DNA of 64,000 bases from Symsagittifera roscoffensis (GCF_963678635.1 NC_087071.1:7455624-7519623), one strand, 5' to 3'. Counted from the first letter of the stretch, positions 12,695-25,256 are shown. Notes: generated by a model not told the origin, from the sequence alone. Translations and numbers: made by a program.

Positions 12695-13620
12695 ATGTTA
12701 ATGCATTCTTACCAACCAACACAAATGCAAAATGAAATACTGCTTTCCTATTACCTTCAGCAACATGAAATCACAAAGAATCAACTTTCAAACTTTTCAC
12801 AAAAGCCAAATGCCGCAGAGTCACTACAGATGACTATTGATCCATACCTCATGGGTGGATCATCAATAACATCGAATAAACCATTAATGGTATTCACAGG
12901 AACAGATCCTGAATATTCAGTAGAAGATTATCTAAATGCAGTAACAGCAAATTTAATTTTAAATATAGGACCCGAACCAATTAATACGCCACTACATCAA
13001 AATTGGATACATAGACGCACAGCATTAATACAAACAACCCTAGATGGCGCAGCTCAAAAATGGTTTTCAGTATTACCCATAGAAATAAAATCAGACTGGA
13101 AAAGATTCACACAAGTATTTTCAAAAATGTTTGACTCTGAAAGAAACAAACAACATCAAACAGTTTTATGCAATGAAATCCGCAGTTTACCAAATGAAAC
13201 AATTAAACAATTAGCAGTACGAATCGAAACCCTAGTTCGAAAAACATATTCACTTAATACACATGACTATAAAAACACAAAAATGACAGAAGTTTTAATG
13301 ATGACCTTAACATCTCAATTAAGGAAAATAGCGATAAAAAGTGAGCATCTCATCCTTCCTCAATTCGAGAACCAGACTTAAATTTTCAAAAATTAGTAGA
13401 TAAACTAGAACAAGCAGAAATCACAATGAAACTCGAAGAAACAGAAAACCTAAAACTACAATATGTTAATCGAGCTGAAACAAATACTACAAATATAAAT
13501 AACATACAAGAATCAGACACAGACCTGATTGAAAAAATCACTGAAATACTAAATATCTACGAAAAACATCCAAACTTTAAAGGCAAACCATCCTTCAAAA
13601 AATGGTATAATTATTGCTGA
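12695..13620 (+). pseudogene. Gag capsid-like domain (copy 1)
   Basis: The region carrying LMVFTGTDPEYSVEDYLNAV, then a Trp-containing DGAAQKWFSVLP segment and FSKMFDSERNKQHQ, resembles the retrotransposon Gag (capsid) family pattern: F.G..P...V.D...A, then L.G.A..W, then F...F. Copy 2 retains the first half at 45813-46067. A frame change at about 13380 and a stop at 13618 break it. It would form the particle shell around the genomic RNA. Confidence 0.75.
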
Positions 13621-14715
13621 CGATACGGACACAGTATTTCCGAATGTAGACAAAAACAACAAGACAATCAGAATAAACCTCAAAAGCACAAAGAACCAAA
13701 TAAACCGTTCTATCAATACATGAAAAAAGACCAAAATCTACCAAACAAAAATATATATAGTAATAACAGTTCAGGAAAACCACTTCCAAACAATACCAAT
13801 TACACGAGAAATCAATCACCATATAACTCAAGTTATAGAGGAAGATCACCAGAACGAAGAAATACACAAAATTCTTCACAAAATTATTATAATCGACCAA
13901 ATAGTCAAAATAACTACTCCAGATCGAATTCAAATACAACACAATTTGTTTCTGGATACAGTTCCCAATCAAACCCAAGGAATAGACACTATTCCAAAAA
14001 TCAATCACGAAACTCATCATACAACAGAAATAGAAACTATTCACATAATAGAAATAGAAGTTATTCAAACAATCGAAATCAGAATTACCCGAACAATCGA
14101 TCAAGAAATGATTCATATAATAGATCAAAATATCTCAGATCAAACGATAACTATCAAAACAGATCACGAAATAATTCACAAAATCGAAACTCAAGTTACA
14201 ATAACCGATACAGAAATTATTCGCAGTTACCACACAGGAATAATAACCGTTATCCTGATTCTAAATATCGACATAGAAGTAGCACACCAAAACATCAAAG
14301 ACACATTAATCAGGTGCAGACAAATGAAGAAACAACTTCAGGCCCCCCAGGTATTGATGACACAGGAAGTAACGAAATACAACTAAATCATATAAATTGT
14401 GAATCGTCGGATACAGAAAGTGATACAGAAAATACCATCTCTGTAAATATGATAACAGTCGAAAACGACTATGAACCTATCATATATGAACAACCTTTTA
14501 CCTCACATATATATGAAAATCAATTGGAACTCCTTCACAATTACTATATTGGACCCAGTGATACTACACAAACTACACAAGAAGTAAACGGAATTAACAC
14601 GGTAATTAAACCCGATAAAAAGACGAAACACATTGCTCAAACACAAAACATATTTATCAAAAAATACAAAAAGAACAACCCAGAGAAAAAGTTTGGACAA
14701 TTCGATTTCTCTTAG
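13600..14715 (+). pseudogene. Gag nucleocapsid-like Arg/Asn/Ser/Tyr-rich region (copy 1)
   Basis: A degenerate zinc knuckle sits at about 13606-13660: Cys, then YGH, then ISEC, with the usual first Cys of C-x2-C-x4-H-x4-C replaced and a stop codon inside. Copy 2 has the same arrangement, so loss of the first Cys predates the copies. From 13720 the frame is open for 331 codons. Residues ~30-180 are a low-complexity run of Arg, Asn, Ser and Tyr, as expected of an RNA-binding nucleocapsid tail. The C-terminal ~130 residues are acidic and conserved in copies 2 and 3. Antisense open frames here mirror this composition and are not genes. Confidence 0.7.
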
Positions 14716-15407
14716 AAAGCCCAAGAAACAAAGAATTTCAACCACCAGATCTGGAAATTGATTTTTTAATTGATTCAGGAGCAGAATCAAAAATAATTAA
14801 TGTTCCCACATGGAATGAAATAAAAACATTACATCCAAAATTAACTACTCTTGAAACCTCTAGTAAATTAGCAACAGCACAAGGATCAACATTAGTAAAT
14901 TATGGAAAAATCCAATTATTTCTTCTCCCCACGAGAACAATGGAACAAAACAAAATTTTAAACAAACCGTTTAAACAAATATTTCATATTACTGATATTA
15001 AGCACAATATCATTGGCATACCATTTATATCTAAATATATACCAACAATCAACATCCTAAATAGTAAAATACAAATCAAAGATAAGTACACAAAAACAAA
15101 AAATACAGCCCTAACATTCTTCCAAAGATTAAACAAACAACCACCTCAAAATTTTAACTCAAAATTTTACCCCATTTACAATCAACAACGGAAACACCTG
15201 AAACCACTATCAGGAAATATATATAATTTTTCAATAAAACAAGTTCACCAGTATAACAAAAGTCAAAATAAACAACAACTTTTTATGTCAGACTTCGAAT
15301 TTAAACCTATCCACAAATTTTTCAAAATTACGATCTCATCCAAAAAATATTCGAAAAACACGACATCATTTCATTACACGTGTATAATAATACACCATAT
15401 CAAGTAA
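14716..15407 (+). pseudogene. Aspartic protease (copy 1)
   Basis: In the frame -1 relative to gag, LIDSGAESK at 14769-14795 is the retropepsin active-site motif. It is followed by a flap-like TAQGSTLVNYGKI segment and by DIKHNIIGIPFI, the usual IIG motif near the end of the fold. There is no ATG at the start, so expression would need a -1 frameshift near the end of gag; an A-rich stretch (GAAAAAGTTT at about 14683) is a possible site. The frame ends at 15407; homology to the protease-RT linker continues in another frame. It would mature Gag-Pol. Copy 2 has lost the DSGA motif. Confidence 0.75.
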
Positions 15408-15663
15408 CATTACTCTTGGGACTTTTAGGATATTGTGAAACAAATGCTACAATTTCACCTATTAATGAAGTAGCCTAACGCGTTAATAATATACTCCAAT
15501 TATTAGATATTTGCCAATCCACAATTCTTGACGAAGAATTATCCATAAATAATATAATAATTAATGAAAAAAGAAACACAGATTACTTCACAAAAACACC
15601 ATATTTTAAACCAACATTCAATATATAACAAATTACACAAATGAAAAACAAAAATTTTTATCA
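15408..15663 (+). pseudogene. Protease-RT linker (copy 1)
   Basis: A shifted frame carries GLLGYCETNATISP and RVNNIL, matching copy 2 (48354-48441) and copy 3 (62260-62340). It bridges protease and RT and is broken by a stop at about 15475. No function recognised. Confidence 0.5.
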
Positions 15664-17415
15664 ATGTTTAATTTTGAACATTCACAAATCACACAAACCG
15701 AATTTGATCAATTAGCAAAACAACTGTTAAAATATTCAACAGTCTACGCAACATCAAAATTTGACGTTGGAAAAATTAGTTTATCACTACACCTCCCGTT
15801 AAAACCCGACGCAGTTTTCAAAAAACAAAGAGCCAGTAAAGTACCAATTCACTTACATGACAAGGTAAACATATTACTTGACGTTTCAGAACAATAAGAA
15901 ATTATCTCACCAGTAAATGAGGAAGAACAACCTAAAGGTAACACTTTTATCAACCCTGTTATCATTCTAGCAAAAGGTGAATCACTAAAAATAGTTTTAG
16001 ACGCTAGATATCTCAATTCACTAATTGACGAATCAAAATGCAATGGGCCTATTGAACCCATACAAGTTATCTTAACAAAGATAAACGGTAAATATTTCAC
16101 AACCGCAGATATGAATAGTGCTTATAATCAAATGCCACTAGATGAACAATCACGACGTTTAACACAATTTGTTATTGGAAATCAACAATATGAATTCAAT
16201 GGCTTATTCTATGGAATATCCATCGGACCAGCAGCTTTTTCAGTAGCTGCATTAGCTGAGTAAAATTTTAGACCATTAAAACTCAAGAAAAATGCAATCA
16301 CATATTTAGATGATGTTTTCATGCAATCACAAACTAAAGAAGAAATGTTTAAAGTTTTAGAACAGTATCATAAAAAACTTCAGAACGAAAATCTGAAGGC
16401 AGCTCCCGATAAATCACACTTCTTTCTAACACGCGTTAAATTTTTAGGAGATAATATAGAACGAGAAACTATCACTCCTTTAAAATCACGCATTGATGCT
16501 ATTCAAAAACTTCAGCCACCAACAAATATAAAGAAAATCCAAGAATTCCTTGGAATGTTAAATTTCTTAAGTAAATATGTTTACAAATTGCAATTATACT
16601 TAAGACCCTTCTATAATATCCTCAGACAACAAAATAATTTTGAATGGACCACTGAACATCAAACACGATTTGAAAAAATTAAAAAACTTTTAACTGAACA
16701 AATTTCAAATACAATTCCAGATCCAAATCAACCATTCTATGCAATGTGCGATGCTTCAAATTTTGGCATCGGCGCAGCATTGCTACAATCACATAGTGGA
16801 ACAAATAAAATGAACCTTATATCAGCAAATTCACGATTATTCACTCAATCAGAGCTACGGCTCTCAACTCTAATGAGAGAATGTACAGCTATAATTTATA
16901 CACTTACAGAATATGAATTTCTGATACTTGGATCAAAACACCCAACAGTTCTATTCACAGATCACAAACCAATTATTTTTCTCTTTACACAAAAGTCAAA
17001 TCCAAATCATAGAGTTTATAGATTTCAACTAATTCTAATGAAATTTCCAAACTTACATATAGTTTGGACAGCAGGAAAAAACCTTGCGTTACCAGATAAA
17101 TTAAGTCAAAATACGCCACTTGAATTAATCACAAGTAAAAATACAGTTGAAATACCACAAAATATTAAATTTTATATTGCAAAAGATGAAACATCACCCC
17201 GACTAGAATGCAAATATGCAGTAGAAACTGATATTGTTCAATCACAAATAAATAATCTACAACATTTTCCACTCTACTTAGATTGCCAGAATAATCACTA
17301 CGAAGTTGACTTACTAGGCACATCAATTTTAAAACCAATTCCATACTCACAATGGATAAAAAATTTAACAGAACAAAATTTTCAGAACAAAAAAAAATTT
17401 CAGAACAAAATTTAA
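15664..17415 (+). pseudogene. Reverse transcriptase and RNase H (copy 1)
   Basis: One frame with two in-frame stops (15895 and 16261). RT motifs in order: VLDARYLN, FTTADMNSAYNQ with the catalytic Asp at 16108, NGLFYGISIGPAAFS and YLDD at 16303-16314, then FLGMLNFLSKYV of the thumb/connection. RNase H follows: CDASNFGIGAALLQ (catalytic Asp at 16750), RECTAIIYTLTEYE, FTDHKPI and the LPDKLSQ end motif. This order and YLDD are typical of Ty3/gypsy. The nested LINE interrupts the frame shortly after the last RNase H motif. The stops make this copy non-functional although catalytic residues remain. Confidence 0.9.
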
Positions 17416-17637
17416 CAGCTAGAAATCAGTCGGCTTTTTTTGCCTTATTTTCATGATTTGATCTTTCTGACCTTCAAAAACTAAATGGAAATTCTCTAAA
17501 AACAAAAATACAGTCGTTTAGATAGAGATTAGTCTGAACTAGAAAACTTATTCGAATAAAAACAAAACATCCGTGCATTATATTATCGAACCCTAAAATT
17601 TGGAAAATTCCATACATGCTTTATTCGAAAATCTGTA

Positions 17638-19075
17638 TTGAAAAACCAAATTTGGAAAAAGAAAAAGACAGTTACAGAAAAACAATTTAGTAGAAAAAGA
17701 AATTATAGCTTTTCAACAGAAAAGAAAACTGTTTTGCAGAAAAATTATTCGACAGAAAAAGAAATTTTTTTTGCAGAAAAAAGTTATTTCAAGCAGAAAA
17801 TATTTATCAGCAGAAAAACAGGTAGTCATTGCTTGATCGAATCAGACGAGCGAACAAAAAAAAATTTGGGAAACGAGAAAAACTTATATTTGCAGAAAAA
17901 AGTTACACAGCAGAAAAAAGGAAATTATTTTGCAGAAAAAGATAGTTATCTCAGCACTGTAATTAGATTATTTAGCAGAATTACAGGATCTGAAGTCATT
18001 CTCAAACACTGTCCTTCCAGTTTCCAGTCAGTTGCATCAATTTTAACCATGTCAAGCAAAAAACTTAGCCAAGAAGAATTTAATGGACTTCAAAAATCAG
18101 CATTATACAAGATTTACTCCGATTTGTACGACCAAAAGGAAGATTATCGTAAAATAATGGAGTTTATTGAGAAAACATCGGAAGCAGACAAGGATGGCAA
18201 ACTACAGTCAACATCGACGAAAGCAAAAGAATTATCAAAAAATGTGAGAAACTTTTCGCCTTTTCCTGTACCAGAGGAGTGTGTAAACTTGATTTTGGGT
18301 TCAAGTATAATTGCTAGGGTAAAAACTGAAACTTTCCCCAATGATACGATTGTTCATGCATACAGGGGTAGCTCCACTGAGGAGAAAATAAAAGTCCTTG
18401 ACCAATATAGTGAAAAAAAACTTAAGTGTGTGATAATCCAAGATGGGACAAACTCCATCTTAAAAAAAAATTTACTCAACGATTGATGAGTTTAGCGCCA
18501 AATATGAAAAACTTATCGCTTTAATAACTGCAAAATTTTCACCAGAATCGATTGTTATTTGCAAAATACCACCAATATTTAACAATGATGATGCTAATGA
18601 CAAAATTGATCATTATAAGGGTTTTGTGAATTAAATGTATGGTTCGACGACGGGATTTGAGGTGCTAAATCTAAACTCAAACATCAAAAGCTTGGAGAGC
18701 TATCAGAAATTATATTTTGACACTATACACCTGAACGATTAATTAGGTATAACATTCTTGCGCAATTGCCTCGGCTCATACGTGTTCAAACACTCAAGTA
18801 AACTCCCGAGGGTAAAACCAGCCCCTGATTATACTGGAAAAGCAAATTCCAACCAAAAATTGCTTTCCAATTATCAACATAAAAATGTTTATAGGTCTAC
18901 CAATAGACCCTATAGTAACGATCGCTTGCACCCATATGGCCGACAAACTGGTCATGGCCGACAAACTGGTCAAAATAATTTCAACAACAACTCATGGGGC
19001 TGTGATAGTAATTATAACCATAATCTGAATCTTAACCAGCAGTCATATAACTACTCGCAAGGTTTTCATTATTAA
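17638..19075 (+). pseudogene. LINE ORF1 with SGNH esterase-like domain
   Basis: 17638-18486 is open for 282 codons. The first ~110 residues come from a stretch where GCAGAAAAA recurs about ten times, giving Lys/Gln-rich low complexity; the true start may be later, e.g. the ATG at 18049 (MSSKKLSQEEF). The esterase motifs follow: LILGSSIIAR (nucleophile Ser block), IIQDGTNSI (Asn block), then in a shifted frame DTIHLND (catalytic Asp/His block, about 18715-18740). A frameshift at about 18470 and two stops break it. The tail (18758-19075) is rich in Asn, Tyr, Arg and Gly. In CR1/L2 elements such ORF1 proteins bind RNA or lipids; activity here is inference. Confidence 0.75.
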
Positions 19076-19109
19076 GTAATGCTAGTTAAGACTATCTTTT
19101 CATAAACGA

Positions 19110-22100
19110 ATGTTATTTGTAATTTTAACTATGATTGTTCTACAAAGCGATATGCTGTTACTTTTTGCCTTAACTAGCAAATCTGTCATCAGCTTTTGCG
19201 AAAGCGATCAATTTGTAGCTTATGAGGTACTGAATAAAAGAAAAGGAAAGTATCTTTTTCCATGGGTTGCCACAATATACTCGAACAAACATTATTGCAC
19301 TATACTTAATAATATAAGCTATTACTGTTACAGTTATTATATAAAAAACACAAGCAAGACTTATAAAAAACAAGAAAGGTCCCTTCATAAAACTCTCCTA
19401 ACATCAGGGCATATCCACCCAAATCCAGGACCATTCATGCAATTCAGTGAAATAAAGAAAAAACTGGAAAACTACAACAACAACTTAAAAGTACTACATC
19501 TTAATTGTAGAAGTTTAGCTAGAAAGCGTTCAGATCTCAAACAACTTATCAAAACTTTTAATGATAATACAATTTTCGGATTTTCCGAGACATGGTTCAA
19601 TGATACAAACGACGATAAACTATGGGCCATAGACAATGACAAACATAAGTTGTTCCTTATGAATCAAGTAAAAAATTGAAGGGTGGAGGGGTCATGTTAC
19701 TGGTTCCTAAAAAGTTAAACCCAAAAGTAAGACTTAAACAACATGCACAAAAAGTATGATAGCATCTGGATTGAATTTAAAGCCGAACTCAACAAAAATG
19801 ATAGAACCACTTTATTAAACCCAGCCTACACTCCTAATAGAAACAACAAAACAGACTTCTTAGAAGATCTAGCCAAATCAATTGACCATGCACAGTCATT
19901 TAATTCAAACCTAATTTTACTAGGAGATTACAATCTCAACTATCTCAACGAAGACGACAAACAGTCTTTAGATACAATCCTAATACCATATAATCTGGAC
20001 GTCACTAACAAATTAACACCTACTCACTCAAAAGCACTAATTGACTATATTATCACCGACCTAGGCATAAAAGATCTAACAAATATTTCAATAGTATTCA
20101 CATCACCAATTAAGACCGACCACCAAGCAACAGCATTCATTACAGAACTTAAGCTGAACAACAATGTAAGACCAATCAAACGTAAAATATATGACAAATC
20201 CAATTACTCCAATTACAAATTCAAACAAAAACTATCAGCTATAAATTGGAGAAGTTTCTATAGCAATAATAATCCCGAAATAATGCTCGACATCTTCACA
20301 TCTAACATTGCTGACACCATTAAAAAATGTGCCCCACAGAAGACTATTTTCATTCGCAACGACAAACCAAAGGTAAACTACGAAGATGATAAATTTATTT
20401 CCCAACTGTTTAACTCGAAAAAAAGCGAACGCGAAAAATGGAGTATAATAAACGATACAAGAAACTCAAAAAAATCTTCCAAACTCATTCCATTACTTAA
20501 AAACTCCTTAGGCGATTTCATAACCAATAATTTACAGATGTCGAACCTGCTAAATTACAAGTTCTCACTTCTTGGAAGCTTTTATGAGAAAAATTCAAAA
20601 ATCAGGCAAAGTCCACCGACTTCCACATGCAAAATTCGAAATAATAATAAATTTTTATTCCGATTCATCACATCAGCTGAATGTAAAAAAAATACATAAT
20701 TTAAATTGTCAAAAGGCACCAGGTTCATCCAAAATTCCAGCCTGGGCACTGAAGGATGGCTGCAAAGAAATATACACACATCTGACATTTCTATACAAGG
20801 AGTTTTTGAAAAACAAGACATATCCTTGCAAGCTCAAAAAAGCAATTGTCACACCAATATACAAAAAAGAAGATCCAGAACTACCAGAAAATTATAGGCC
20901 TATCTCTATAACTGGGGCTCTTTCAAAAGTTTTTGAAAAATTGTTACATAAACAAATCAACGAATATCTGATATCCCAAAAATTACTAAGTAATACCCAA
21001 TTTGGGTTCAGAACATCATAATCAACAATCGACGCTATTCTTTGTTGCACTGAAGCATTCAGAAAATCAACAGACAACAACAAAACTGTAGCATGTTCCT
21101 TACTGGATCTCTCTAAAGCTTTTGATTCTATTGATCATACTTATCTTAAACAAAAACTAAAAGAGTTAAATTTTTCCGAAGAAGCTATAGAAATGATCAA
21201 TTCCTTTATCACCAACCGAAGTCAGAAAACAATTGTTAACAACACCGAATTCGATTGGATTACACTTGAGCAGGGTGTCCCACAGGGCACTGTCCTTGGC
21301 CCTCTAATATTCAATCTCTACATTAACGATCTCAACAAACAAATTGACAAAACATGTAAAATAGTTCATTATGCGTATGATACATTACTATTCTGTGAAA
21401 ATAACGATCCACAAAAAGCTATTAAAGCACTCGAAGCCAATTGCAGTCTATTGTCAAATTCTTTTTTAGAACAATCACTTCAATTGAATGCAAAAAAAAC
21501 AGAACTCATCGTTTTCAGCAAAAAACATTCAAGGAAAAAGGATGAAAAAAATACTATAACTCTAGAGGATAAAATAATTGAGGAAAAAACCAATGTTAAA
21601 TACCTAGGAGTAGTTTCAGATCAGTTTCTCACATTCCATGATGAAATCAAAAATATTTTCAGGAAAATGGCATGCGGAATAAAAAACACTTCAATCAATC
21701 AAAAAGCCATTGCCAGTGAAAACAAGACTCTTGATAGTGCATGCACTGGTAATTAGTCATTTGTATTACCCAGCAATTCTTTTAAGTGGAATATCCGCTA
21801 ACCTAATGATATCTCTGGAAAAACAGTTAAGCTGGGCAGTAAAAACTTGCTGCGATCGTGCAAAATACGACTCATCTTCAGACTTGAAGCTAAAACACAA
21901 TATATTACCAGTAACAATGTTTCTGGACTATAAAATTTTATGTCCATTTTGGAAAATACAACATCAATTATTGCCAGCCTATTATAACATTGAGTATGAT
22001 AACCACCAAATAGATATTAATACAAGAAACAAAAAATTATATTTCGGCGACAGATACAATGGGCAATATATAGAAAATTCCTTCTTTAAAAAGTCCGTCA

Positions 22101-22264
22101 TAATCTGGAACAAACTAACAGATGATAAAGTCAACTTTAAAGACATAGTAACATACAGAAAAGTAAAGATAAAATTCAAAAATTATTATTTATTATTATT
22201 TAAAGAAGACCTCTCTGTGGCAACTCATGGTAAAGTTTCATGGAAAAGCTTCAAGTTTATATAA
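19110..22264 (+). pseudogene. LINE ORF2: AP endonuclease and reverse transcriptase
   Basis: After a hydrophobic N-terminus comes SGHIHPNPGP (19404-19433), a 2A-like NPGP motif. The endonuclease motifs are VLHLNCRSL, GFSETW, LLGDYNLNYL and SPIKTDHQA (catalytic His end block). RT motifs are PENYRPISI, SLLDLSKAFDSIDH (motif A), QGVPQGTVLGPLIFNLYINDL split over two blocks (motif B) and YAYD at about 21372 where YADD is expected. Breaks: paired frameshifts at about 19670 and 19757, a frameshift near 20690, a stop at 21019 and a frameshift near 21700. The frame ends at 22264. It would nick DNA and prime reverse transcription at the target; this copy is dead. Confidence 0.9.
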
Positions 22265-22485
22265 TAACAATTATTTATCAACCACCTTGAAGCTCTCAGG
22301 TGAAAAGTAATCATCGATAATTGTAATCGAGTTTGTTTTGTTTATTGTTATTGTAACTATGTGTATCTAATGATGTTATAGTATTTTTATGAACTGATAG
22401 GAAAAAAACAGAAAACATTTGACATACACTTGTGTATTGAAATTAATTTCGATGTGCAATTAAAGTGTTTTTTTTTAAAATAACA
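22265..22485 (+). other. LINE 3' UTR
   Basis: Non-coding, AT-rich; contains a short imperfect repeat (CACTTGTGTATTG, AATTTCGATGTGCAATTAAAG) and ends in a T-run followed by A-rich host-element sequence. The exact 3' end and any terminal microsatellite cannot be fixed. Confidence 0.5.
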
Positions 22486-24447
22486 CTCAACAAAAAAGAA
22501 TAAAACAACATTCGCATAAAAAAGACTTTTTTCCATTAATCGAAAAAGAAAGTTTAACCGATAAAATAAATTTATCAGGACCGCAAACAAATGATTCGAA
22601 ATACACAATAAATCACGTTTTTGACCTCCATGACCCACTTGACACAATTTTCCTATCAAAACTAGAAACTGACAATATTTTGCTCCCCCCAACAGATAAA
22701 AATACACTTGAATTTTTAAAACGATATCAAAATCTCGACCCAGTAATTAGACAATTAAAATCATGACACAAATACTAAGCCCGTAAAAGCAGATACCACA
22801 ATTTTAGGAAATAAAACATCCTCCGATATTTCCGAAAAATTAAAAACGCAGCAATTAATGAAAATACAGATCTTTTAGAATATAATCTAAATGATTCAAA
22901 AGTTCCCTGTCTTCCTTTAAGTATGATTTTAATAGCTTTTAACATCTCAAATACACAAAATACTAAAGGACACTCCGGATCAGAGAAAACATACTCAAAC
23001 TTTACACAAAATTTTCATTTCCCCAATGCACCAATTTGGATAAAAGTTTTATGCAATGATTGTATAAAATGTCAATTAAAGAAACCTTATCCAAATCAAA
23101 AACAAATAGCACAAAAACAAGATTTTAAAGGACAAAGTTTATATTTTAACAATCGCATTTCATTCGATACAAAAGGACCAATTTCACCATCCTCTGAAGG
23201 AAACTCCTACATTATGGTCATTGTTGACGCATTTACACATTATGTAGCACTCAACCCAGTACCACATTGCAATGCTTATTATGCCTACACGACGCTTTAT
23301 GAACATTGGATAGCTAAATTCGGACTCCACGAAATCTTAGTTACAGACAACGGTACAGAATTCATAAATAATGAAATCATCACACTATGCCACTTATATA
23401 ACATCAAACATAAACCACGTACATCTCATGCACCTTGGACAAACGGTTTAGTCGAAGGTATGAACCGTTCACTACAAGAATATCTCCGATGTATCATAAA
23501 TGAAAATGATACAAAATACACAGAATGGTCAGCAGATGTAAAATTACTTCCCTTCGCATACAATTCACAGATCACGACAACTTTAGGAATGTCACCATAC
23601 GAAATGGTTTTTAATCAAAAGCCACGTAAACCAATTAAGTTTACAGCAAACTCCCATAAAATTGCACAAGGTTATTGCCAACCAAATAAAGACTCAATTT
23701 GTTATAACCTTACCTCTACACACACATGATGAAGATCATTTTCACCACCCACAAATTCTTAAATTAGCCTCCGGCACACACGCCGAATGGATTTTAAATA
23801 GAGATAAAAAAACACAATGAAATTTACCAAAGAGTAACAAAGAAATTGTTACAAAGGCAAAATATTAGCGACCAAATTAATTCACGCTTTACACCAGCCA
23901 CAGATTTAAAAATTGGAATATTTGTCTTAATACCTAACTTTAATACAGAAAAGGAATCTCTAAAAAGTTACAACCCCTTCGAAAAGGACCATACCAAATA
24001 ATTGCCAAACCCACTGACGTAACGTATAAACTCACAGATTCAAAAAAAAAGGAAATTGTTCCACATCGTAACAATCTTTTGCCCTACTATCCAAAAGAAT
24101 ACGCGCTACGCGAATTAACTCAATTATATTCTTTCACAGGTTTGAAAATTATTCAAAATCATCAACATACAGAAAGAGAAATAGATGAACGAGACAACGT
24201 TCACCATGAAGATCAAAATCAAAAACAAAACAAAGTTAAAAACAATCAAAAAATATCAGACCCAAAAATACCTCAAAAAGAAAGAAAAAACAGGAAAATG
24301 ATAGAAAAAATTTTACCACAAGAACAAATAGAAAAATCAGAACATAGACAATCATCACGACTTAGAAATCATCTACGTAAAAACTACAAAACATTCTTTC
24401 CACAATCTAAAATACTAAAGAAAGTTGAACTTCAAAAACAACTTTGA
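22486..24447 (+). pseudogene. Integrase (copy 1)
   Basis: The main frame is 22923-23729. A zinc-binding region comes first (KGHSGSEKT, then LCNDCIKCQLKKP). The catalytic core has Asp at 23166 (SFDTKGP), Asp at 23346 (VTDNGTEF) and Glu at 23454 (GLVEGMNRS), with 35 residues between the last two: DD35E. NSQITTTLGMSPYEMVF is the usual motif downstream of the Glu. A TGA at 23727 and frame changes interrupt the C-terminal part; 24079-24447 (YPKEYALRELTQLY, then a Lys/Gln/Glu-rich tail) is the end. It would insert cDNA into host DNA. The LINE separates it from RNase H. Confidence 0.85.
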
Positions 24448-25239
24448 TTTTAAAAATTAATAATCTTTGCACCTCTGGATCATTTTGAACTTTCATTTTT
24501 CAAAATAACATGCTGACAAACACGCAACAATTCTAGTTCAGATTCAGCCAATAGGATTCACTTAAATCCGTCACCTTCTATATCTATAACACCAACCTAT
24601 TAGCCGAAAGATATTAAACTCCAGGCATATCTATAACTATAACTTTACAACCTCCAGGTCAAAAATAAGCAACCCGCTAAAACCTGACAACTAAAATAAA
24701 TACCAGCATAATATTACAACCCTCCCCTATCTAATAACGCAAAGATCAACAATATTTTCCCAACTCAGACCTCAAAAACCCTCCAACCGAAAATGATAAA
24801 TTAGCCTAAAGTAAAAAAGGACCATATTCATTTGGCCTAAAGTACAAATATCTCAAAAATACCCCAGATCACCCGACAAATAACAATAAAGCAAAGAAGA
24901 CATCCCTAACACCATAAAATTAGCCCCCAACAACTTTTCACAAAACTCAACCCACTTGTCAAAAAATCAATAAATAACTCGACCACACTTGAATCTCGCC
25001 TCAAACAACAAAAAATATTCGACAAAGAAATCATTTCTTAAATGCTCTTGTCTCGATCAGTCAATATCTTTAAAAAACAATTTTAAATCTTTTAATAAAC
25101 TTTTTCATACTATTCAAACTTTTGTTCATATTTCTATTTGATACTTTTGAAGCTTTTATAATCATTTTAATAATTTTTTGCAACATTTTTTTAAATTTTC
25201 TACTCCCTATTTGAAATACATTTCCAACTTTCCCAAATC
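24448..25239 (+). other. Non-coding stretch between integrase and env (copy 1)
   Basis: No frame on either strand looks genuine. From 25070 the plus strand is T-rich with repeated TTTTAAT/TTTTCAT words, ending at a splice-acceptor-like site. Copy 2 has a corresponding T-rich stretch at about 51690-51910. It probably acts as the 3' end of the intron removed to make env mRNA. Confidence 0.5.
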
Positions 25240-25256
25240 CTTGATCATTTTTACAG
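25240..25256 (+). promoter_or_regulatory. Candidate env splice acceptor
   Basis: CCTTGATCATTTTTACAG ends at 25256, 110 bases before the env signal-peptide ATG. Copy 2 keeps CCTTGATCATCTCCTCAG, ending at 51918, although surrounding sequence is diverged. A pyrimidine-rich tract precedes both. Confidence 0.5.

Larger units (their letters stand above)
17365..22485 (+). mobile_element. CR1-like non-LTR retrotransposon nested in copy 1
   Basis: Comparison with copy 2 shows the interruption: after GGATAAAAAA the LTR element's sequence stops at about 17365 and resumes at about 22486, while copy 2 is continuous (about 50235-50290). The insert has an ORF1 with an SGNH esterase-like domain and an ORF2 with an AP endonuclease and RT, both on the plus strand. 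Edges are approximate because both flanks are A-rich, and no clear target duplication was found. ORF1 esterase and APE/RT content suggest the CR1/L2 group. The insertion post-dates copy 1. Confidence 0.85.

Noticed and set aside
13595-14128. 177-codon minus-strand open frame
   Set aside because: Antisense shadow of the Arg/Asn/Ser/Tyr-rich gag tail; its Tyr/Phe/Asn/Cys-rich composition mirrors the repeat codons.
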